NCBI RefSeq assembly: GCF_027492855.1
Contig: NZ_JAPUDY010000001.1
Span: 1-32,200 of the forward strand
Length of the DNA stretch: 32,200 nt
From: Acidovorax sp.
GTDB taxonomy: Bacteria > Pseudomonadota > Gammaproteobacteria > Burkholderiales > Burkholderiaceae_C
Reading direction: 5' to 3'
In this document: positions 9,332 through 16,332 of the stretch, piece by piece
How the letters are laid out: every line of letters starts with the position of its first letter
Position numbering within the stretch: the first letter of the stretch is position 1
Program-made: the position numbers and the translations under genes
Notes under the pieces: model-generated
Seen by the model: the letters and a program-made list of their open reading frames with translations, nothing else
Told to the model about the DNA's origin: nothing
Databases searched by the model: none

Positions 9332-12300
9332 ATGCCACGCCACAACGCCACCCCTGAATCCGCCGATGCAGCATCGCTGCCGCAGACGGGGCCAGGCGCG
9401 GGCGCCCAGGCCCCGCAACAGGTGGTGAAGGTGCGCCGCGACTACAACAGCTGGGTAGCCACCGAAACCATGGAGGACTACGCCCTGCGCTACACGCCGC
9501 AGCGTTTTCGCAAGTGGTCCGAATGGCGGGTGGCCAACACGGCGTTTGGGGCGGCGTCGTTTCTGATCCTGGAGGCCGTGGGCGCCACGCTCTTGGTGCA
9601 ATACGGCTTCATCAACGCCTTCTGGGCCATCGTGGCCACGGGGCTCATCATCTTTCTGGCGGGGTTGCCGATCAGCGTGTACGCGGCCCGCTATGGCGTG
9701 GACATGGATTTGCTCACGCGCGGCGCGGGCTTTGGCTACATCGGCTCCACGCTCACCTCGCTGATCTACGCCAGCTTCACCTTCATCTTCTTCGCGCTGG
9801 AGGCCGCCGTGATGGCCTACGCGCTGGAGCTGGCGCTCGGCATCCCGCCCACCTGGGGCTACCTCATTTGCGCCATTGTGGTGATTCCGCTGGTCACGCA
9901 CGGCGTGTCGGCCATCAGCCGCCTGCAGGTGTGGACCCAGCCGCTGTGGCTGGCGATGCTGGTGGTGCCGTTTGTGTACGTCGTTGCGCACGATCCCGGT
10001 GCGTTCGCAGGCGTGTCGCACTATGGTGGTGAATCCGGTCGCGGCGCCGCGTTCCAGCTGCCCTTGTTTGGTGCGGCGCTCACGGTGGGCATTGCGCTGA
10101 TCACCCAGATGGGGGAGCAGGCCGATTACCTGCGTTTCATGCCCGCCCGCACAGAGGCCACGCGTGGGCGCTGGTGGCTTGGCGTGTTGGTGGGCGGGCC
10201 GGGCTGGGTGGTGCTGGGCGTGCTCAAGATGCTGGGCGGTGCGCTGCTGGCCTGGCTGGCCTTGAAGCACATGGTGCCCGCCGAGCGCGCGGTGGACCCG
10301 AACCAGATGTACCTGGTGGCCTATGAATACGTGTTTCCTCAGTACGGCTGGGCGGTGGCGGCCACGGCGCTGTTTGTGGTGGTCTCGCAGATGAAGATCA
10401 ACGTGACCAACGCCTACGCGGGCTCGCTGGCCTGGTCCAACTTTTTCTCGCGCCTCACGCACAGCCATCCGGGGCGGGTGGTGTGGGTGGTGTTCAACAC
10501 GCTGATCGCCTTCATGTTGATGGAGATGAACGTGTTTCGCGCCATGGGCGAGGTGCTGGGGCTGTATTCCAACATCGCCATCGCCTGGATCATGTCGGTG
10601 GTGGCCGACCTCGTCATCAGCAAGCCGCTGGGTCTTTCGCCCAAGGGCATCGAGTTCAAGCGCGCGCACCTGTACGACATCAATCCAGTGGGGGTGGGCG
10701 CCATGGCGCTGGCGTCGGTGCTGTCGATCAGCGCGCACCTGGGGCTGTTCGGGCCGCTGCCGCAGGCGTTCTCGGCCGTGATCGCCATGGCCGTGGCGTT
10801 TGTCACCGCGCCGCTGATCGCCTGGGCCACGAAGGGGCGTTACTACATTGCGCGCCAGAGCGAGCCGGTGGCGGTGCCCATGCACGGGCCGATAGGCCAT
10901 ATGGGCCACATGGGCGGCATGGGGCGCATGGCCGTGTTGCGCTGCGTGGTGTGCGAGCGCGAATACGAAGCCCCCGACATGGCCCAATGCCCCGCCTACC
11001 GGGGCGCCATCTGCTCGCTGTGCTGCACGCTCGATGCGCGCTGCGGCGACCTGTGCAAGCCGCACGCGAGCATGGCCGTGCAGTGGTCGTCGGCCCTGCG
11101 CTGGGTGTTGCCACGCGCCGTCTGGCGCTACCTGGACACGGGCCTGGGCTATTTCCTGCTGCTGATGCTGGTGATCGCGCCGCTGCTCGCGGCCGTGATG
11201 GGGCTGCTCTATCACCAGGAGCTCAACACCATCGCCCAGGCCATGACCGACACCGAGGTGCTGGCCGCGCCGGAAGTCGCGTTGCGCTCTGGCCTGCTCA
11301 AGGCCTACCTGGCGCTGCTCGTCATCTCGGGCATCGTGGCCTGGTGGCTGGTGCTGGCGCACAAGAGCCGCCAGGTGGCGCAGGAGGAATCCAACCGCCA
11401 AACGGGCCTTTTGGTGCGCGAGATCGAGCTGCACCGCCAGACCGATGAGGCCCTGCAGACCGCCCGCAGCGTGGCCGAGCAGGCGCGGCAAGTGGCCGAA
11501 GAAGCGCAGCAGCAGGCCGAGGACGCACGCGCCCTGGCCGATCAGGCCAACCAGGCCAAAAGCCGCTACATCAGCGCCATCAGCCATGAGATCCGCACGC
11601 CGCTCAACTCCATCCTGGGCTATGCGCAGCTGATGGGCGAGGACGCAGGCGTGCCCCCGCACCGCAAGCAGGCGGTGCATGTGATCCGCCGGGGCGGCGA
11701 GCATTTGCTCTCGCTCATCGAAGGCACGCTCGACATCGCACGCATCGAATCGGGCAAGCTCACGCTCGACGTGGCGCCCATGCGTTTTGCCGATGGCCTG
11801 CACGAGATCGCCAGCCTGTTCGAGCTGCAGGCTTCCGCCAAGGGCCTGGCCTTCCAGTTTGACGTGCAGGGCGTGATCCCCGAGGTGGTGCGGGCCGACG
11901 ACAAACGCCTGCGCCAGATCCTCATCAACCTGCTGGGCAACGCCGTCAAGTTCACCGCGCGGGGCACCGTCACGCTGCGCGTGCGCCATGCGCGCGAGAT
12001 GGCACGCATCGAGGTGCAGGACACGGGGCCGGGCCTCACCTCCGCCGAGATCGAGCGCATCTTCGAGCCCTTTGCACGCGGCGGCCCGGGCGGCAGCAGC
12101 ACGGCCGCCGCACCCGGTGCGGGCCTGGGCCTGACCATTGCAAAGATGCTCACGGCGCTGATGGGCGGGGAGCTCACGGTGAGCAGCACACCCGGCGTGG
12201 GCTCGGTGTTCCACGTCAAACTCTTCTTGCCCGAGGTGCATGCCGAGGCGCTGGGCAAGCTGGCCTTGCAGGCCCCCGTGGCCCCCACAGCCCGCAAGGG

Positions 12301-12964
12301 CCGGATGGGTTATGCGGGCGAGCGCCGCCGCATCCTGGTGGTGGACAACGAAGAGGCCGACCGCGAGCTGCTGGTGCAACTGCTCGCCCCCCTGGGCTTC
12401 GAACTGCGCCAGGCCGCCAGTGGGCACGATGCGCTGGACCTTCTGGCCACGGGCTACCGGCCCCACGCGATCTTCATGGACCTGGCCATGCCCGGCATCG
12501 ACGGCTGGGAGACGCTCCGGCGCGTGCGGCAGATGCAGTTGGCGAAGGTGGCCTGCGCCGTGGTGTCGGCGAATGCCTTTGACAAGGCGCTGGACAACGA
12601 CGTGGACATCCGCCCCGAGGACTTCATCGTCAAGCCCGTGCGCCACAGCGAGCTGCTCGACTGGCTGGAGCGGCGCCTGGCGCTGCAGTGGCTCAGTGAA
12701 GCGCCACCCGCCCCGGCACCCGTGGCGATAGGTTTTTGCGCGCCGGGCGGGCCGCTGAGCTACCCCGAGCCCCACACCCTGGCCGTGCTCGCGCAGGCCG
12801 TGTCGCTGGGCTACTACCGGGGCATCCTCAACGCGCTGGACGAGATCGAGCGTAACCAACCCGCGCATGCGGCCTTTGTGCACACCCTGCGGGGCCTGGC
12901 CCGGCAGTTTCAGTTCGACGCCATGGGCCGGATTCTTGAACAGGCATCAGCAGCAGCACCGTGA
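9332..12964 (+). CDS. NCS1 permease-like sensor / hybrid histidine kinase fusion
   Basis: A 1210-residue protein from the ATG at 9332; a purine-rich AGGAGAAGG lies 18 bases upstream, rather far. Residues ~60-510 are a full NCS1 (cytosine/purine/hydantoin/allantoin) permease with about 12 membrane segments. Next come a Met/His-rich stretch (HMGHMGGMGRM, ~523-533), eight cysteines (538, 541, 553, 561, 564, 565, 571, 575), and two more membrane segments (~600 and ~660). A long coiled coil leads into a HisKA domain with the phospho-accepting H752 (SHEIRTPLNS) and an HATPase with N box LINLLGNAVKF and GLGLTIA. A receiver domain has D1050 (FMDLAMPG). The last ~80 residues hold a degenerate Hpt-like VHTLRG (H1184). 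The stop overlaps the next gene as GTGA. It is presumably a transporter-derived inner-membrane receptor; the ligand is unknown. Confidence 0.88.
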   Translation: MPRHNATPESADAASLPQTGPGAGAQAPQQVVKVRRDYNSWVATETMEDYALRYTPQRFRKWSEWRVANTAFGAASFLILEAVGATLLVQYGFINAFWAIVATGLIIFLAGLPISVYAARYGVDMDLLTRGAGFGYIGSTLTSLIYASFTFIFFALEAAVMAYALELALGIPPTWGYLICAIVVIPLVTHGVSAISRLQVWTQPLWLAMLVVPFVYVVAHDPGAFAGVSHYGGESGRGAAFQLPLFGAALTVGIALITQMGEQADYLRFMPARTEATRGRWWLGVLVGGPGWVVLGVLKMLGGALLAWLALKHMVPAERAVDPNQMYLVAYEYVFPQYGWAVAATALFVVVSQMKINVTNAYAGSLAWSNFFSRLTHSHPGRVVWVVFNTLIAFMLMEMNVFRAMGEVLGLYSNIAIAWIMSVVADLVISKPLGLSPKGIEFKRAHLYDINPVGVGAMALASVLSISAHLGLFGPLPQAFSAVIAMAVAFVTAPLIAWATKGRYYIARQSEPVAVPMHGPIGHMGHMGGMGRMAVLRCVVCEREYEAPDMAQCPAYRGAICSLCCTLDARCGDLCKPHASMAVQWSSALRWVLPRAVWRYLDTGLGYFLLLMLVIAPLLAAVMGLLYHQELNTIAQAMTDTEVLAAPEVALRSGLLKAYLALLVISGIVAWWLVLAHKSRQVAQEESNRQTGLLVREIELHRQTDEALQTARSVAEQARQVAEEAQQQAEDARALADQANQAKSRYISAISHEIRTPLNSILGYAQLMGEDAGVPPHRKQAVHVIRRGGEHLLSLIEGTLDIARIESGKLTLDVAPMRFADGLHEIASLFELQASAKGLAFQFDVQGVIPEVVRADDKRLRQILINLLGNAVKFTARGTVTLRVRHAREMARIEVQDTGPGLTSAEIERIFEPFARGGPGGSSTAAAPGAGLGLTIAKMLTALMGGELTVSSTPGVGSVFHVKLFLPEVHAEALGKLALQAPVAPTARKGRMGYAGERRRILVVDNEEADRELLVQLLAPLGFELRQAASGHDALDLLATGYRPHAIFMDLAMPGIDGWETLRRVRQMQLAKVACAVVSANAFDKALDNDVDIRPEDFIVKPVRHSELLDWLERRLALQWLSEAPPAPAPVAIGFCAPGGPLSYPEPHTLAVLAQAVSLGYYRGILNALDEIERNQPAHAAFVHTLRGLARQFQFDAMGRILEQASAAAP

Positions 12965-14001
12965 ACACCGCCGAACCCTCCGCCCCCTTCCTTGCGCCTG
13001 CTGGCGCCGCGCTTGACCGTGGCGACAGCGACGTGGTGCTTATCGTGGACGACGTGCCCGACAACCTGGCCGTGTTGCACGACGCACTGGATGAATCCGG
13101 CTACACCGTGCTTGTGGCCATGCACGGCGAGGCCGCGCTGCAGCGCGCAGCGCAGGCGCTGCCCGACATCGTGTTGCTGGATGCCATGATGCCCGGCATG
13201 GATGGCTTCGAGGTCGCGCGGCGCCTGAAGGCATCGCCCGCCACGGCGCACATCCCCATCATCTTCATGACGGGCCTGACGGAAACCGAGCATTTGGTGG
13301 CCGCGCTGGAGGCGGGTGGGGTGGACTACGTGACCAAGCCCATCAAACCGCGCGAGGTGATGGCCCGCATGGGCGTGCACCTGGGCGCTGCACGCAAGGC
13401 CCGCCAGGACGCCAGTCAGGCGCGCGAGGCGCGCAACGCGCTCGACGCCTTTGGCTACGCCAGCATCACGGTGCGTGCGGTGGACGGGCGCATCGTCTGG
13501 CAGACGCCGCTGGCGCGCGAGCTGCTGCAGGGCTATTTTGGCGAGGCCAGTCCCTGGGCGCCCGCCGTGGTGCAGACCTGGCTGCGCCGCCATGTGCTGG
13601 CCGAAAACGCGGCGGAGCTGCTGGCCCATTCGCTGGCCGAACCGCCGCGCCTGGCCATTGAGCAGGGTGCACGCCGCCTGACCTTGCGGCTGCACCAGCA
13701 GGCGGGCGACAGCGAAGGCGGGGGAGATTGGCTGATCGTGATGCGCGAGGTGTCCGACGCCAAGATCATCGAATCCATGAGCCTGTCGTTCAAGCTCACC
13801 GCGCGCGAGGCCGAGGTGCTGTACTGGGTGGTCAAGGGCAAGATCAACCGCGACGTTGGTGACATCCTGGGCGCCAGCCCCGCCACCGTAAAAAAACACC
13901 TGGAGCGCGTGTTCGCCAAGCTGGGCGTGGAGACGCGCACTGCGGCGGCGGCAATGGCGATGAACCGCATCCGGCAGTTGCATCCGCAGTTTGAGGGGTG
14001 A
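12961..14001 (+). CDS. Response regulator with LuxR-type HTH output
   Basis: A 346-residue regulator starting with GTG at 12961 inside the kinase stop codon, so translation is coupled to the kinase. The N-terminal receiver (~25-140) has acidic pair D30-D31, phospho-acceptor D74 (LLDAMMPGMDG), T104 and K126 (TKPIKP). A middle region (~150-265) looks like a PAS-type fold (ITVRAVDGRIVWQTPLA, WLIVMREVSD). The C-terminal LuxR/GerE helix-turn-helix (~278-335) contains LTAREAEVLYWVVKGK and SPATVKKHLERVFAKLGV. It should bind DNA as a dimer when phosphorylated by the upstream kinase. Likely targets by proximity are the ureA and urtA promoters; this is untested inference. Confidence 0.92.
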   Translation: MNTAEPSAPFLAPAGAALDRGDSDVVLIVDDVPDNLAVLHDALDESGYTVLVAMHGEAALQRAAQALPDIVLLDAMMPGMDGFEVARRLKASPATAHIPIIFMTGLTETEHLVAALEAGGVDYVTKPIKPREVMARMGVHLGAARKARQDASQAREARNALDAFGYASITVRAVDGRIVWQTPLARELLQGYFGEASPWAPAVVQTWLRRHVLAENAAELLAHSLAEPPRLAIEQGARRLTLRLHQQAGDSEGGGDWLIVMREVSDAKIIESMSLSFKLTAREAEVLYWVVKGKINRDVGDILGASPATVKKHLERVFAKLGVETRTAAAAMAMNRIRQLHPQFEG

Positions 14002-14031
14002 TGGTTTTGATGTTTTTTTCCTGACTCTCTA

Positions 14032-14153
14032 CATACCTCAGATACCGTCCCATCCGTTTGGGCTGAGTTTGTCGAAGCCAGGGCTTGCCGCGTGCGTACA
14101 AGGCTTCGACAAACTCAGCCCGAACGGGTGATGGGCACGAAGTCTGAGGTATG
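14032..14153. repeat. ~122-bp foldback element made of two inverted REP-like units
   Basis: The outer arms CATACCTCAGA (14032-14042) and TCTGAGGTATG (14143-14153) are perfect inverted repeats. Inside them lie inverted copies of the REP-like unit: GGGCTGAGTTTGTCGAAGCC, ending at 14079, and its complement, starting at 14102. A CCCATC/GATGGG pair bridges outer and inner arms. The central loop is ~22 nt. The element is non-coding and lies just after the regulator gene. It resembles a REPIN/BIME-like mobile doublet. Confidence 0.85.
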
Positions 14154-14174
14154 CCAATACTCAGTGTTTTTGCT

Positions 14175-14214
14175 GCCTACCGCTTGCTGAATAAGCGCAA
14201 GATGCTGCAAATTT
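14175..14214 (-). repeat. AGCGCTT palindromic repeat, copy 4 (degenerate)
   Basis: The core CGCTTGCTGAATAAGCGC and flanks GCCTA... and ...GCTGCAAATTT are related to the family but diverged. It overlaps the 3' end of the PhyH-like gene, so the stop codon of that gene falls at the repeat's A/T-rich edge. Confidence 0.6.
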
Positions 14215-14911
14215 AATAGCAAATATCTGGCGATACCACACGCCGCCAACCCAGGCCGTGTGGCAGCTCCCTGGGGCCGAACACAAAATGCAGCACCCGC
14301 CTGCGGCTGCTGCCCGTGGCTTTGGACGATGCGTGCAGCAGCAGTGGGCGCATGACCAAGGCCGTGCCCGCCGCTGCGCTGCAAACGACTTCACCGGCCT
14401 CGTCCCGCCATGTGCTGGCCTTTTCTGGCGAGAGCACGCCGTCGCGGTGGGAGCCGGGCACTACGCGCAGGGCGCCGTCTTCGGGCTGGCAAGGGTCCAG
14501 GTGCAGGCGCACCGCCACCAATTGCGCCAGAACCTGGGCCGGGGGCTGTACGAAGATATCGCCTTCCTTCTCGGACCAGCCTTGCAGGCCAGCGTGCTCG
14601 ACCCTGGCGGCCACGGGGATGCTCAGGTCCTGGTGCAGCGGCACCAGCCAGTTGCGCGCGGCCGTTTTCTCAAAATAGGTGCATTGCACGGCCACGGCCT
14701 GTGAGGCAAAAAAGGCCGACAGCGCGGGCAAGCCCTGCAGTCGCTGGGCGAGCGCCGCACACCAGGGCTGTGCCAGCAGGCAACGCGTGCCGCCACTGAT
14801 GTTGTCGTTGCCTGGGGGCGTGGCCTGGGCGGCCAGTTGGGCGCATTCGGAGGCGGTGAGAACGCCGGGCAGCAGCGCAAAACCCTGGGTGGCGAATGCG
14901 GTGTGAGGCAT
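14213..14911 (-). CDS. PhyH-like Fe(II)/2-oxoglutarate dioxygenase
   Basis: A 232-residue phytanoyl-CoA dioxygenase-like protein. The iron-binding facial triad is visible: H93-x-D95 (PLHQDLS) and distal H193 (LLLHASSK). An arginine cluster (RRRVLHF, ~203-205) is placed to bind 2-oxoglutarate. VRLHLDPCQPEDGALRVVPG and GSHRDGVL are typical of the family. Such enzymes hydroxylate varied small molecules; the substrate is unknown. It is a single minus-strand gene between the regulator and the DUF3334 gene. A link to nitrogen-heterocycle metabolism is only suggested by the neighbours. The C-terminus ends in sequence shared with a degenerate repeat copy. Confidence 0.85.
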   Translation of the reverse strand: MPHTAFATQGFALLPGVLTASECAQLAAQATPPGNDNISGGTRCLLAQPWCAALAQRLQGLPALSAFFASQAVAVQCTYFEKTAARNWLVPLHQDLSIPVAARVEHAGLQGWSEKEGDIFVQPPAQVLAQLVAVRLHLDPCQPEDGALRVVPGSHRDGVLSPEKASTWRDEAGEVVCSAAAGTALVMRPLLLHASSKATGSSRRRVLHFVFGPRELPHGLGWRRVVSPDICY

Positions 14912-14943
14912 TCCGGTGGTTGGCAGACGTAATGGCGAAAAAT

Positions 14944-14986
14944 GCCTCTAGCGCTTATCCATCAAGCGCAAGGTGCTATCATTTTT
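14944..14986 (-). repeat. AGCGCTT palindromic repeat, copy 5
   Basis: The GCCTCT edge and AGCGCTTATCCATCAAGCGC core are intact; the far edge is altered to GTGCTATCATTTTT. Immediately after it, CTATCA/TGATAG forms a further 6-bp inverted repeat (14976-14995). It lies between the DUF3334 and PhyH-like genes. Confidence 0.8.
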
Positions 14987-15017
14987 AAGTGATAGTGCCA
15001 GAGGCAGGCTTTGGCCC

Positions 15018-15704
15018 TCACATCCCCAGCGACCTGAGCAGCGCGTCGGTGTCATCTTGCCCGGCGGGTGGCGGCGCGGGCACGGGCGGGGCCTCTTGCG
15101 ACTGGGCCATCAGGGCGTCGGGGTCGGGTGCCTCTTGGGCCTCGAAGTCGTAGAGCTTGATGAACTCGGTGCGGTCGATGGCCAGTTCCAGGTAGAAGAT
15201 GTTGTTGTTGCTGGTGTAGAAGGTGACGCGCCGTGCCTCGGGCTTGTCGAGGTTGGCATCCACGCTCAGTTGCACCTGCTTGTTCAGTACCAGCATCTTG
15301 GGCTGGTTCTGCGTGATGTGGGTCTGCAGCTCACGCCGCACCTTGCCGGTGAAGTCGCCCACCACCTGGTTCATCAGCTCGCCCATCACATTGCTCACTT
15401 CGTCTGATGTGTAGGAGCTGACCAGGTCCTCCTTGGACATGCCCATGTTCAGCAGGTAGTTGGCATACAGCTCCATGGCCGCCTGGCCCGAGAAGTTGAT
15501 GATCACCAGGCCCGAGAAGCCGCCGTCGAACAGCACGAAGCAGCCGATGTCGGGCTTGAGGCAGGTTTTGCTGATGCGCTGCACCATGCCGGAGTAGTGG
15601 ATTTGGCTGTGCGTTGCCACACCCAGCACCCGGGTGACGGAGTTGCACAGGCTGATCAGGAGGTCTTCGGTGCCATAGACGGCGGAGTTTTCAGGGGTGC
15701 TCAT
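15018..15704 (-). CDS. DUF3334 / CheX-like protein
   Basis: A 228-residue protein starting at the ATG at 15704 (MSTPENSAVYG). I recognise it from memory as the DUF3334 family, which has a CheX-like fold. Visible segments are EDLLISLCNSVTRVLGV, KTCLKPDIGCFVLFDGGFSG, SDEVSNVMGELMNQVVGDF and ITQNQPKMLVLNKQVQLSVD. The E-x-x-N pattern in the GELMNQVVGDF helix resembles the catalytic helix of CheC/CheX phosphatases acting on response-regulator aspartates. The last ~45 residues are acidic, proline-rich and probably disordered. No signal peptide is seen, so it is cytoplasmic. If it is a phosphatase, the neighbouring two-component system is a plausible but untested partner. Confidence 0.75.
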   Translation of the reverse strand: MSTPENSAVYGTEDLLISLCNSVTRVLGVATHSQIHYSGMVQRISKTCLKPDIGCFVLFDGGFSGLVIINFSGQAAMELYANYLLNMGMSKEDLVSSYTSDEVSNVMGELMNQVVGDFTGKVRRELQTHITQNQPKMLVLNKQVQLSVDANLDKPEARRVTFYTSNNNIFYLELAIDRTEFIKLYDFEAQEAPDPDALMAQSQEAPPVPAPPPAGQDDTDALLRSLGM

Positions 15705-15838
15705 GGTGTCGTGTGGAGGTTGCGCAGACAAGGTACAGACAGATACAGGCTGGGTAGAGCATAGGCGAAGGCGTGGCACTCGGCCAGCGTTCTTTCCATC
15801 ACGCCCGGTGAGCCCTTGGGCAAGTGTTGTTGTGCCTG

Positions 15839-16303
15839 TCAGCCCCGGCGCGCCTGTGCCGCCTGGTGGATGGCTGCGCGGATGCGCGGGTAGGTGCCGC
15901 AGCGGCAGGCGTTGCCGGACATGGCGGCGTCGATGTCGGCATCGCTGGGCTGGGGCGTTTTCTTGAGCAGCGCACAGGCGGACATGAGCTGCCCGCTTTG
16001 GCAGTAGCCGCACTGGGCCACGTCGATCGCCGTCCAGGCCTCGCGCAGTGCCGTGGCTTCGGGGCCCTGCAGGCCTTCGATGGTGGTGATGTTGGCGTTG
16101 CCCACGGCCGACACGGGCGTGACGCAGGCGCGCACGGGCTCGCCGTCCAGGTGCACGGTGCAGGCGCCACACAGGGACATGCCGCAGCCGAACTTGGTGC
16201 CGTTCAGGTGCAGCTCGCCACGCAGCACCCACAGCAGGGGGGTGTCGGGCTCGGCGGTGATGGGGGTGGGCTGGCCGTTCAGGGTGATGGTGAGGGTGGT
16301 CAT
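15839..16303 (-). CDS. iorA: Isoquinoline 1-oxidoreductase alpha (2Fe-2S) subunit-like
   Basis: A 154-residue electron-transfer subunit of the xanthine-oxidase family. The plant-type 2Fe-2S cluster ligands are C40, C45, C48 and C60 ([17 protein letters not shown], ending ACVTP). The second, buried cluster uses C98, C101, C133 and C135 ([21 protein letters not shown]). Length and motifs match two-subunit IorAB-type molybdenum hydroxylases. It lies 29 bases after the large subunit gene. Electrons would pass from the molybdenum centre of IorB through both clusters to an unidentified acceptor. The substrate may be an N-heterocycle or an aldehyde. Confidence 0.88.
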   Translation of the reverse strand: MTTLTITLNGQPTPITAEPDTPLLWVLRGELHLNGTKFGCGMSLCGACTVHLDGEPVRACVTPVSAVGNANITTIEGLQGPEATALREAWTAIDVAQCGYCQSGQLMSACALLKKTPQPSDADIDAAMSGNACRCGTYPRIRAAIHQAAQARRG

Positions 16304-16332
16304 GGGACAGGGCTCCGGTGCGTCGGTCGGGG

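Noticed and set aside
9254-12883. 1209-codon open frame antisense to the permease-kinase gene
   Set aside because: It is the complementary frame of a high-GC gene, with composition rich in H, R, G and Q and no recognisable domains.
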